Assembly: GCA_023432075.1 (NCBI GenBank)
Contig: JAEYVD010000718.1
Location: 1 to 5,032, forward strand
Reading direction: 5' to 3'
DNA: 5,032 nucleotides
Origin: Pseudomonadota bacterium
Lineage (GTDB): Bacteria > Pseudomonadota > Gammaproteobacteria > Burkholderiales > Burkholderiaceae_B
Position 1 is the stretch's first letter; each line of letters starts with the position of its first letter. This document shows, piece after piece, positions 1 through 5,032 of this stretch. The notes beneath the pieces are model-generated. The model was not told where the DNA came from. It saw nothing but the letters and a program-made list of their open reading frames with translations, and did no database searches. The position numbers and the translations under genes were made by a program.

Positions 1-479
1 TGGGGCGCTGCTATGAAAACGGCTGGGGCGTGGCGGCCGACGATACGGTCGCGGCCTACTGGTTCCGGCGTGCGGCGGACGCGGGCCTGGATTGGGGCAT
101 GTACAACTACGCGCACATGCTGCGCACGGGCCGCGGCGGCGTCACGCAGAATCAGGCGGCGGCGCTGGCGCTGTACCAGCAGGCCGCACAGGCCGGTCAC
201 GTGAAGTCGATGGGCGTGGTGGGCCGCTATCACGAAGCGGGCGACGTGGTCCCGCAAGACCTGGACCGCGCGTTCGACTGCTATCGGCGCTGCGCAGAGG
301 GCGGCGATTTCCGGGGCATGTTCCACCTGGGCCGCATGCTGCTGTTGCAGGGCCGCAAGGAAGACGCCGTGGCGTGGCTTGTGCGCGTTCCCGAAACCGC
401 CACGCAGGCGTTCCTGAAGGAAGCCAACGGCATGCTGCAGGACTGCGGCTTTCCCGCCCTGTACGAGGTCGCGGACTGA
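1..479 (+). CDS. Sel1-repeat (TPR-like) protein, C-terminal part
   Basis: The 5' end is cut by the window edge. The reading frame is open from base 3 and gives 158 residues before TGA at 477-479. Three to four Sel1-like units of about 36 residues are visible. One is partial (residues 1-28: YENGWGV then AAYWFRRAADAG). Two are full (29-65, with MLRTGRGG and ALYQQAAQAG; 66-101, with VPQDLDRAFDCYRRCAEGG). A shorter, degenerate one follows from 102 (MFHLGRMLL then KEDAVAWL). The small residues and aromatics that pack the paired helices recur at the expected places. Sel1 repeats form alpha-alpha superhelices that act as protein-binding scaffolds, so this is not an enzyme and its partner cannot be read from sequence. 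The GTG at 30 and ATG at 90 are internal codons inside a repeat, not credible starts. Any signal peptide would lie outside the window. The gene converges with the regulator-like gene to its right. Family assignment is firm; function is unknown. Confidence 0.85.
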   Translation, partial: GRCYENGWGVAADDTVAAYWFRRAADAGLDWGMYNYAHMLRTGRGGVTQNQAAALALYQQAAQAGHVKSMGVVGRYHEAGDVVPQDLDRAFDCYRRCAEGGDFRGMFHLGRMLLLQGRKEDAVAWLVRVPETATQAFLKEANGMLQDCGFPALYEVAD

Positions 480-485
480 CGCGGA

Positions 486-1298
486 TCAGGTGCTGAGCCG
501 CAGGTCCAGCACCACATCGATCATGTCGCGCTGGCCCGCGCCGCGCTCGCCTTCCAGCCGGTCCAATAGCAACTGGCCGGCCCGCCGGCCCAATTCGGCG
601 GCGTCCACACCCAGCGTGGTCAGGCCCTGCACCCACTGCACGGCGCTGCCGTCATCCGAAAACCCCAGCACGGCCAGATCCTGCGGCACCTGCAGGTCGC
701 GGTTGTGCGCTTCCGACACGGCGGCGGCCGCCAGCAGGTCGGACGTGCAGAACACCGCATCGAAGATCGTGTTGGTGGCCAGCAAGCGCAGAAAAGCCAT
801 GCGGCCGTCGTTCATGTGCTGGACCTCGGGCTGCACGATGTCGGCGACCCGTTCCAGGCCCAGCGCGGCGGCGCTGCCGACGAAGCCCTCGCGCCGGGCG
901 CGCTCCCAGGGCGTGTCGGCGCTGATGCAGGCAACGCGCAAATGGCGCTTTTCGGCCAGGTGCCGCGCCGCCATGCGGCCGGCCTCGGCGTTGTCGATCG
1001 CCACCGCGCTGTCCAGCATCTGGGGCGAAAGGCTCCAGGTCTCGACGACCGGAATCTCCAGCGCGGCGAGCGTGGCGCGCAGTGCGGCGTTGTCCAGGGG
1101 ACCGACGACGAGGGCGGCCGCTGGCTGCAGCGCCTCCAGCAGCGGCAGCGCCGCGGCGTCGTGCCAGGGCGCCGCCGCCAGGTAGTAGCCGGCGGGGGCC
1201 AGCCGCTCGCTGCACGCCTGGAGGGCACGGGCGGTCGGGCCGGCATCCAGACGGGCGGCAATCACGGCAATCGGGGCGGGCGAGGGCAGGCTGGGCAT
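486..1298 (-). CDS. LacI/GntR-type ligand-binding domain protein lacking the HTH head
   Basis: This is a 270-residue protein resembling the sugar-binding core of LacI-family repressors, closest by eye to the gluconate repressor GntR. It begins almost directly at the first core strand (PIAVIAARLDAG, 9-20). It continues through IPVVETWSL (82-90), AVAIDNAEAGRMAARHL (99-114), the DAVFCTSDLLAAAAV segment (180-194), VPQDLAVLGFSDDGS (204-218) and LTTLGVDAAELGRRAGQLLLDRL (226-248). Full LacI proteins have about 60 further N-terminal residues carrying a helix-turn-helix and hinge helix; these are absent. The in-frame extension upstream to about 1463 is low-complexity Pro/Arg/Gly-rich sequence, and neither of the other - strand frames there shows a TxxDVAxxAGVSxxTVSR-like motif. 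I chose ATG at 1296-1298 because it is the only ATG close before the domain, though no clear Shine-Dalgarno precedes it. It may be an effector-binding protein without DNA binding, or a decayed repressor. The family is secure; the function is open. Confidence 0.8.
   Translation of the reverse strand: MPSLPSPAPIAVIAARLDAGPTARALQACSERLAPAGYYLAAAPWHDAAALPLLEALQPAAALVVGPLDNAALRATLAALEIPVVETWSLSPQMLDSAVAIDNAEAGRMAARHLAEKRHLRVACISADTPWERARREGFVGSAAALGLERVADIVQPEVQHMNDGRMAFLRLLATNTIFDAVFCTSDLLAAAAVSEAHNRDLQVPQDLAVLGFSDDGSAVQWVQGLTTLGVDAAELGRRAGQLLLDRLEGERGAGQRDMIDVVLDLRLST
489..513. repeat. Inverted repeat at the convergent gene junction
   Basis: GGTGCTG (489-495) and CAGCACC (507-513) form a perfect 7-base inverted repeat with an 11-base loop. 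It lies in the last codons of the regulator-like gene, ten bases past the stop of the Sel1 gene. There is no T tract on either side, so it is not a standard intrinsic terminator. It could be a weak 3' hairpin on the Sel1 transcript or chance in GC-rich coding DNA. Confidence 0.25.
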
Positions 1299-1395
1299 GG
1301 CAAAAGGCAGGAAATGCGTCAGGCCAGACGATAACCCAGGGCCGGCGGTCCCCGGGGGCGCGGGACGTTCCCGCGGCGGATTGGGCCGTGAGGGG

Positions 1396-1401
1396 TAAAA
1401 T
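1396..1401 (+). promoter_or_regulatory. Candidate -10 element for lipA
   Basis: TAAAAT stands out in otherwise GC-rich DNA and is preceded by GGGG. It lies 54 bases before the lipA ATG, which would give a leader of roughly 45-50 bases. No recognisable -35 hexamer lies 16-18 bases upstream, where the sequence is GCGGCG-like. The promoter would therefore be weak or activator-dependent, or the match may be fortuitous. It sits in the gap shared with the divergent regulator-like gene. Confidence 0.35.
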
Positions 1402-1455
1402 GCCTGTTTTCTCCCAGACCCGGCCGTTTTTGCGCGCCGGTCACGAAGGTGTCCC

Positions 1456-2460
1456 ATGTCCACGCTCGCCGAGTCTCCTGTGCCCTCGAACGAATCCGCC
1501 GCCGCGCCTGCCGAGGCGGTCTACGATCCGACGCAAAAGCAGAAATCGCAGGCCAAGACGGCGCGCATTCCCATCAAGATCATTCCGGCCGAGCGCCTGA
1601 AGAAGCCTGAATGGATCCGCGTGAAGGCCGCCGCGCCCGGTTCGCGCTTCTACGACATCAAGCGCATCCTGCGCGAGCACAACCTGCACACGGTCTGTGA
1701 AGAGGCTTCGTGCCCGAACATCGGCGAATGCTTCGGCAAGGGCACCGCCACCTTCATGATCATGGGCGACAAGTGCACGCGCCGCTGCCCGTTCTGTGAT
1801 GTGGGCCACGGCCGGCCCGATCCGCTGGACACCAAGGAACCCGAAAACCTGGCGCGCACCATCGCCGCCATGAAGCTGTCGTACGTGGTGATCACCTCGG
1901 TCGACCGCGACGACCTGCGCGACGGGGGCGCGGGCCACTTCGTGGACTGCATCACGCATATCCGCGAACTGTCGCCCACTACCCGCATCGAGGTGCTGGT
2001 GCCCGACTTCCGCGGCCGCCTGGACCGCGCGCTGACCATCCTGAACGCCGGTCCTCCGGACGTCATGAACCACAACCTGGAAACCGTGCCGCGCCTGTAC
2101 AAGCAGGCGCGTCCGGGATCGGACTACATGCACTCGCTGAAGTTGCTGGCCGAGTTCAAGAAGCTGCATCCGGAAGTGCCCACCAAATCGGGCCTGATGC
2201 TGGGCCTGGGCGAGACCGACGAGGAAATCCTGCAGGTGATGCGCGACATGCGCGAGCACAACGTGGACATGATCACGATCGGCCAGTACCTGCAGCCGTC
2301 CGAACACCACCTGCCGGTGCTGCGCTATGTGCACCCCGATACGTTCGCGATGTTCGAGCGCGAAGCGTACGCGATGGGGTTCTCGCATGCGGCGGTTGGC
2401 GCGATGGTGCGGTCTTCGTACCACGCCGACGAGCAGGCGCACGCAGCGGGCGTGAACTGA
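1456..2460 (+). CDS. lipA: Lipoyl synthase LipA
   Basis: Cytoplasmic radical-SAM enzyme that inserts two sulfur atoms at C6 and C8 of octanoyl chains attached to lipoyl domains of enzymes such as pyruvate dehydrogenase, 2-oxoglutarate dehydrogenase and the glycine cleavage H protein. The 334 residues are near full family length, with a rather long, Ala/Lys-rich N-terminus. Both iron-sulfur sites are complete. The auxiliary cluster cysteines are C81, C86 and C92 ([12 protein letters not shown]). The radical-SAM cysteines are C107, C111 and C114 (CTRRCPFC). The C-terminal RSSY motif (319-322) supplies the serine ligand of the auxiliary cluster, which is sacrificed as sulfur donor. Other family segments are [18 protein letters not shown] (145-162), [13 protein letters not shown] (203-215) and SGLMLGLGE (245-253). 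The ATG at 1456 follows GAAGG (1445-1449) at six bases. The gene stands alone: the octanoyltransferase gene lipB, often its neighbour, is not beside it. No frameshift or missing residue is seen. Confidence 0.98.
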   Translation: MSTLAESPVPSNESAAAPAEAVYDPTQKQKSQAKTARIPIKIIPAERLKKPEWIRVKAAAPGSRFYDIKRILREHNLHTVCEEASCPNIGECFGKGTATFMIMGDKCTRRCPFCDVGHGRPDPLDTKEPENLARTIAAMKLSYVVITSVDRDDLRDGGAGHFVDCITHIRELSPTTRIEVLVPDFRGRLDRALTILNAGPPDVMNHNLETVPRLYKQARPGSDYMHSLKLLAEFKKLHPEVPTKSGLMLGLGETDEEILQVMRDMREHNVDMITIGQYLQPSEHHLPVLRYVHPDTFAMFEREAYAMGFSHAAVGAMVRSSYHADEQAHAAGVN

Positions 2461-2475
2461 TCGTCTGATCGGTAT

Positions 2476-2501
2476 GGGCGTGGCCTTGCGTGGCCGCGCC
2501 C
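2476..2501. terminator. GC-rich hairpin between convergent lipA and rfbD
   Basis: GGGCGTGGCC (2476-2485) pairs with GGCCGCGCCC (2492-2501) around a six-base loop, giving a ten-pair stem with one T-G wobble. It fills most of the 42-base gap between the two convergent stop codons, a natural position for shared transcript ends. No T tract follows on either strand, so an intrinsic terminator is uncertain. Rho-dependent termination or 3'-end protection are alternatives. Confidence 0.4.
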
Positions 2502-2502
2502 G

Positions 2503-3417
2503 CTACGCCTGCGAAAAAAACTTCTCCACACCACAGGCCACGAGCGCATCCAGGCTCTCGTCCACATACGTGGTCCAGTCGGCCGGCGCAAAGCCGGTTG
2601 CCAACGCCAAGGCCGTCGTGTCCAGCCGTGAGTTGCGCGGCCGCGCGGCGGCTGCCGCATAGTCCGCCGATGCCACGGCGGCAATCCGCTCAGGTTTCAG
2701 CGTTAGATTGACGCCCCGCTTGCGGGCGCCCGCGACGAGGTATTGCGCGTAGGCATGCCAGTTTGTGGAGCCGGCGGCCGCGACGTGATAAAGCCCCGAA
2801 GGCAGCGCCCGCGCTTGATGCCGGGCGATGCAGCGCACCGTGGCTTGCGCGATCAGCGAAGCGGGTGTCGGCGTGCCGTGCTGGTCCGCCACGACATTCA
2901 GCGATTCACGGGTGCGCGCCAGGCTCAGGATCGTGCGAAAGAAATTGCGCCCGTGCGGCGAATAGATCCAGCTGCAGCGCAACACCAGCGCCTGGCAGGC
3001 GCTTGCCGCAATGGCGCGTTCCCCAGCGAGTTTGGTGGCGCCATACACATTGATGGGATGGGGCGTGTCGGCTTCGGTATAGGGGCGCGCAAGCGCGCCG
3101 TCAAAGACGTAATCCGTGGAGTAGTGAACCAGCAGCGCGCGGCTGGCCGCGGCGTGCCGCGCCAGCGTCGATACGGCCACCGCGTTCACCTGGGCGGCCG
3201 CTTCGGGCTCGTGCTCGGCCTGGTCGACCGCGGTCCACGCGGCCGCGTTGACGACGATGTCGGGGCGATGCGCGTCCAGCACCGCGGCAATGGCCGCCTG
3301 GTCGCGCATGTCCAGGGCGTCCCGGCCCAGCGCCGTCAGATCGCCCGCCGCCGGCAAGACAGCCTGCAGCGCACGGCCTACCTGGCCGTCCTTGCCCAAT
3401 AACAGGATGCTTGGCAT
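2503..3417 (-). CDS. rfbD: dTDP-4-dehydrorhamnose reductase (RmlD/RfbD)
   Basis: Catalyses the last step of dTDP-L-rhamnose synthesis, the NAD(P)H-dependent reduction of dTDP-6-deoxy-L-lyxo-4-hexulose. The product supplies rhamnose for lipopolysaccharide and other glycans. At 304 residues it has typical family length and is an extended short-chain dehydrogenase. Visible motifs are the dinucleotide-binding GKDGQVG (8-14), NAAAWTAVDQAE (57-68), the STDYVFDG segment with catalytic Thr101 (100-107), and the YxxxK pair Y125/K129 in YGATK. Further on are TPTPASLIA (182-190), GLYHVAAAGSTNWHAYA (208-224) and the late RPRNSRLDTTAL (259-270). By eye, the Glu residues that bind Mg2+ in Salmonella RmlD are not kept (the first is Ala16). 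That suggests the metal-independent form common in other species. ATG at 3415-3417 follows GGAG at nine bases. It sits 33 bases downstream of the cobalamin adenosyltransferase and probably shares its transcript. The other rml genes are not nearby. An A7 run at 2514-2520 lies within its last codons. Confidence 0.93.
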   Translation of the reverse strand: MPSILLLGKDGQVGRALQAVLPAAGDLTALGRDALDMRDQAAIAAVLDAHRPDIVVNAAAWTAVDQAEHEPEAAAQVNAVAVSTLARHAAASRALLVHYSTDYVFDGALARPYTEADTPHPINVYGATKLAGERAIAASACQALVLRCSWIYSPHGRNFFRTILSLARTRESLNVVADQHGTPTPASLIAQATVRCIARHQARALPSGLYHVAAAGSTNWHAYAQYLVAGARKRGVNLTLKPERIAAVASADYAAAAARPRNSRLDTTALALATGFAPADWTTYVDESLDALVACGVEKFFSQA

Positions 3418-3450
3418 GAGGGCGGGCTCCGGAGAAGGCGCGCGGGCAGG

Positions 3451-4005
3451 TCAGCGGCGCGCTTGCGCGCCGGCCCAGAAGGTGTGCTGCTGGCCCAGAT
3501 GGCGGTTCACGTAGCGCGCCAACACGAACATCAGGTCCGAGAGCCGGTTCAGGTATTGCCTGACCGGCGCATTGACGGCCTCGACGCCCGCCAGCGCCAC
3601 CACGGCGCGTTCGGCTCGCCGGGCCACCGTGCGCGCCATATGCGCCAGCGCCGCGGGCCGCGACCCGCCGGGCAGGATGAATTCACGCAGTGGCGGCAGC
3701 GCCGCGTTGTAATGCGCCAGGCGCGCATCCAGGTGGGCCACCTGCTCGTCCGTGACCGCTACATGACCAGGGATGCAGAGTTCCGCGCCCATGTCGAACA
3801 GATCGTGCTGGATGGTGAGCAGGTCGGCGGCCACATCCTCGGGCAGGGATTCGGTCAGCAGCAGGCCGATGACGCTGTTCAGTTCGTCCACGTCGCCCAG
3901 GGCGGCGATGCGGGGGGCGTCCTTGGGGAGCCGGGATCCGTCCCCCAGTCCGGTGGTGCCATCGTCACCGGTGCGGGTGGCAATGACGGATAAGCGGTTG
4001 GCCAT
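3451..4005 (-). CDS. pduO: Cob(I)alamin adenosyltransferase, PduO type
   Basis: Transfers the adenosyl group of ATP to cob(I)alamin to make adenosylcobalamin (coenzyme B12), in the cytoplasm; family PF01923. The 184 residues match the usual length of the stand-alone domain. The N-terminal ATP-binding motif is TRTGDDGTTGLGDGSR (10-25). It is followed by GDVDELNSVIG (37-47), HDLFDMGAEL (67-76), ILPGGSRPAALAHMART (110-126), the RRAER motif (129-133) with its catalytic Arg, and NRLSDLMFVLARYVN (153-167). All are characteristic of active PduO enzymes, which differ from the CobA and EutT types. I chose ATG at 4003-4005 because homology starts at once and the upstream in-frame codons (to a TTG at 4095) look non-coding. 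No clear Shine-Dalgarno precedes this ATG; the bases before it are AT-rich by local standards. No cobalamin riboswitch was recognised upstream. A B12-dependent enzyme such as methylmalonyl-CoA mutase or ethanolamine lyase would be the user, but none is in the window. The name cobO is also used in some annotations. Confidence 0.95.
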   Translation of the reverse strand: MANRLSVIATRTGDDGTTGLGDGSRLPKDAPRIAALGDVDELNSVIGLLLTESLPEDVAADLLTIQHDLFDMGAELCIPGHVAVTDEQVAHLDARLAHYNAALPPLREFILPGGSRPAALAHMARTVARRAERAVVALAGVEAVNAPVRQYLNRLSDLMFVLARYVNRHLGQQHTFWAGAQARR

Positions 4006-4141
4006 GGTGATGTGATTCGGTGTGGTGAAAGAGGTAAGCGGCTTGCGTCCGACGGTAAGCGCGCGCGCCGCGAACAGGGGGCGGCCAGCAAACAACCGTC
4101 AGGATTGTTGCGCACTGGCAGCGGAACTGTTGCATTCGCGC

Positions 4142-4169
4142 AGTATCCTAGCACTGTAAAAAGCGGCAA
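4142..4169 (-). promoter_or_regulatory. Weak candidate promoter for the adenosyltransferase-rfbD pair
   Basis: On the - strand, TTGCCG (4169-4164) and GATACT (4147-4142) are spaced by 16 bases and each matches four of six sigma-70 consensus positions. They lie about 135 bases upstream of the adenosyltransferase ATG and would give a long leader. The match is modest in a 211-base divergent gap that must also hold the promoter of the + strand gene. Confidence 0.25.
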
Positions 4170-4189
4170 GACCGCCTCGGCATCTTGCC
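4165..4189. repeat. Interrupted palindrome upstream of the CusF-like gene
   Basis: GGCAAGA (4165-4171) and TCTTGCC (4183-4189) are perfect 7-base inverted copies around 11 bases. The right arm ends 15 bases before the ribosome-binding site of the CusF-like gene. It could be an operator half-site pair or an mRNA leader hairpin. The orientation is opposite to the CCTTCC/GGAAGG-type dyads of CueR-like MerR regulators and no CusR-type box was seen, so I assign no regulator. Confidence 0.35.
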
Positions 4190-4216
4190 CGCTCGGACCG
4201 CATAGGGAGGTTTCAT

Positions 4217-4522
4217 ATGGGTTTTAACCGCAAATACACAACGCCCATGGCCGTTGCCACCGCAATGGCCGTCGTCACGCTGGCCACGCCCCTGGCGTTC
4301 GCGCAGCAGGCCGACGCCACGGGTGAGGTGCGGCGCGTGGATGCCGCTGCGGGCAAGGTCACGATCAAGCACGATGCCATCAAGGCGCTGGACCTGCCGG
4401 CGATGTCGCTGGTCTATCAGGCCGATCCGTCGTTGCTGGCCAATATCAAGGCGGGCGACAAGGTGCGCTTCACCGCCACGCGCAAGGACGGCAAGTACGT
4501 GGTGACGGCGATCTCGAACTGA
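4217..4522 (+). CDS. Exported CusF-like (copper-binding domain family) protein
   Basis: This is a 101-residue precursor. It has a Sec signal peptide with Arg/Lys at 5-6, a hydrophobic stretch at 11-28 and a likely AFA|QQ cleavage after residue 29. The mature part of about 72 residues, periplasmic by inference, is a single CusF-type small beta-barrel. It runs from TGEVRRVD (35-42) through GKVTIKHDAIKALDLPAMSL (46-65) and GDKVRFTATRKDGKYVVTAI (80-99). CusF in E. coli carries Cu(I)/Ag(I) to the CusCBA efflux pump using His36, Trp44, Met47 and Met49. Aligned at identical spacing, this protein has His52 and Met63 but Leu60 for Trp and Leu65 for the second Met, so metal binding may be altered or lost. 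The start is well supported by AGGGAGG at 4204-4210, six bases before ATG. No efflux pump genes adjoin it; it stands as a single gene with its own terminator. The domain family is likely; a copper-chaperone role is unproven. Confidence 0.85.
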   Translation: MGFNRKYTTPMAVATAMAVVTLATPLAFAQQADATGEVRRVDAAAGKVTIKHDAIKALDLPAMSLVYQADPSLLANIKAGDKVRFTATRKDGKYVVTAISN

Positions 4523-4540
4523 CGCCGGCCTAATGAAAAA

Positions 4541-4572
4541 CCCCGCCGCAATCGCTTGCGGCGGGGTTTTTT
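4541..4572. terminator. Bidirectional intrinsic terminator between the CusF-like gene and hslU
   Basis: CCCCGCCGCA (4541-4550) and TGCGGCGGGG (4557-4566) form a perfect ten-pair GC-rich stem with loop ATCGCT. Six Ts follow on the + strand (4567-4572), and five As precede it (4536-4540), giving a T tract on the - strand as well. It starts 18 bases after the CusF-like stop and lies 25 bases beyond the hslU stop, so it suits both convergent genes. Confidence 0.93.
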
Positions 4573-4597
4573 GCGCCCGGTTGCGCCGGGGGCGGGA

Positions 4598-5032
4598 TCA
4601 GAGCACGTAACGCGCCAGGTCCTGGCTGCTGGCGGCTTCGGCCAGCTGCGCGTTGACGTAGGCGGCGTCGATCCTGACGTGCCTGTCCTGGCTGGAGGTC
4701 GCATCGAAGGACAGCTCGTCGAGCAGCTTTTCCATCACCGTGTACAGACGGCGGGCGCCGATGTTCTCGGTGGTTTCGTTGACCTCGAAGGCCAGCTCCG
4801 CCAGGCGGCGCACGCCTTCGTCGGTGAATTCGAGCTCGACGTCCTCGGTGGCCATCAGCGCCGTGTACTGCTTGGTCAGCGACGCATCCGTGTCGGACAG
4901 GATGAGCACGAAGTCTTCGGCCGTGAGCGATTCGAGTTCGACGCGGATCGGGAAACGGCCTTGCAGCTCGGGGATCAGGTCCGACGGGCGCGACAGGTGA
5001 AAGGCGCCCGACGCGATGAACAGGATGTGATC
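4598..5032 (-). CDS. hslU: HslU, ATPase subunit of the HslUV protease (C-terminal part)
   Basis: This is the last 144 residues of the AAA+ unfoldase that feeds proteins into the HslV (ClpQ) peptidase, a cytoplasmic heat-shock protease. The frame is open to the window edge, so the Walker A and B motifs, the I domain and the start (roughly 300 residues) lie outside. Present here are the sensor-1 strand [10 protein letters not shown] (3-12), [17 protein letters not shown] (17-33), [14 protein letters not shown] (58-71) and [18 protein letters not shown] (89-106). Arg26 and Arg94 fall where E. coli HslU has its arginine finger (R325) and sensor-2 arginine (R393). The C-terminal tail DLARYVL (138-144) ends in the leucine that docks into HslV pockets and activates it. 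The tail is therefore intact. hslV would be expected upstream, beyond the right edge. Transcription ends at the shared hairpin just past the stop. Confidence 0.98.
   Translation of the reverse strand, partial: DHILFIASGAFHLSRPSDLIPELQGRFPIRVELESLTAEDFVLILSDTDASLTKQYTALMATEDVELEFTDEGVRRLAELAFEVNETTENIGARRLYTVMEKLLDELSFDATSSQDRHVRIDAAYVNAQLAEAASSQDLARYVL

Noticed and set aside
490..1334. Open frames on the + strand across the regulator-like gene (231 and 209 codons)
   Set aside because: They are Ser/Arg- and Gly/Gln-rich shadows of the - strand gene, which shows a clear LacI-family core. No ribosome-binding site or domain supports them.
1299..1463. N-terminal extension of the LacI-like protein up to a GTG at 1463
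   Set aside because: The extra 55 residues are Pro/Arg/Gly-rich, contain no HTH, overlap the lipA start and have no family match. The ATG at 1298 begins right before the domain.
1441..2442. Long open frame on the - strand opposite lipA (333 codons)
   Set aside because: It is an antisense shadow of lipA caused by G/C-rich third positions. Its composition is His/Arg/Val-rich with no recognisable domain, while lipA on the other strand carries every family motif.
2514..2520. A7 homopolymer at the rfbD 3' end as a phase-variation tract
   Set aside because: Seven bases is short for contingency loci, and slippage there would change only the last few residues beyond the catalytic domain.
4006..4095. 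Longer adenosyltransferase starting at a TTG at 4095
   Set aside because: The added 30 residues lack family similarity, and PduO proteins usually begin a few residues before the TKTGDxG-like motif, as with ATG at 4005.
4130..4160. TTGCAT / TGTAAA as a + strand promoter for the CusF-like gene
   Set aside because: The spacing is 19 bases and the -10 match is poor. Alternative hexamers nearby are equally weak, so I could not choose one. A 19-base spacer would suit a MerR-type regulator, but no suitable dyad lies between the hexamers.
4006..4216. Cobalamin riboswitch ahead of the adenosyltransferase
   Set aside because: I could not find the conserved B12-box-like sequence or the expected multi-stem layout on the - strand.

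Overview
The window is a GC-rich chromosomal segment with strong G/C preference at third codon positions. Its housekeeping genes (lipA, hslU) look betaproteobacterial. My best guess is the Alcaligenaceae (Bordetella/Achromobacter group), based on general protein character and not on any database comparison. I see no insertion sequence, phage gene, tRNA, rRNA or CRISPR array, so this reads as ordinary core chromosome and not a mobile island.

Layout, left to right. (1) The C-terminal part of a Sel1-repeat protein runs off the left edge on the + strand (1-479). (2) Converging on it with only 6 bases between the stops is a LacI-superfamily ligand-binding domain of the GntR (gluconate repressor) subtype on the - strand (486-1298). 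It has no DNA-binding head. (3) Divergent from it across a 157-base gap is lipA, lipoyl synthase (1456-2460, +). (4) lipA converges with a - strand pair. The upstream gene is a PduO-type cob(I)alamin adenosyltransferase (3451-4005). Thirty-three bases downstream is an RmlD-type dTDP-4-dehydrorhamnose reductase (2503-3417). (5) Divergent from the adenosyltransferase across 211 bases is a small exported CusF-like protein (4217-4522, +). (6) A strong hairpin with A and T tracts on its two sides (4541-4572) separates this gene from the 3' end of hslU, the HslUV protease ATPase (4598 to the right edge, -).

The genes do not form one pathway. LipA makes protein-bound lipoyl cofactor, the PduO enzyme makes adenosylcobalamin, RmlD finishes dTDP-L-rhamnose for surface glycans, HslU unfolds proteins for HslV, and the CusF-like protein probably acts in the periplasm. 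The adenosyltransferase and the reductase are likely co-transcribed, but no functional link is evident. I found no convincing undescribed system. The points most worth a second look are the headless GntR/LacI sensor beside lipA, the CusF-like protein that keeps only two of the four E. coli CusF metal-site residues, and the lone rmlD behind a cobalamin gene.
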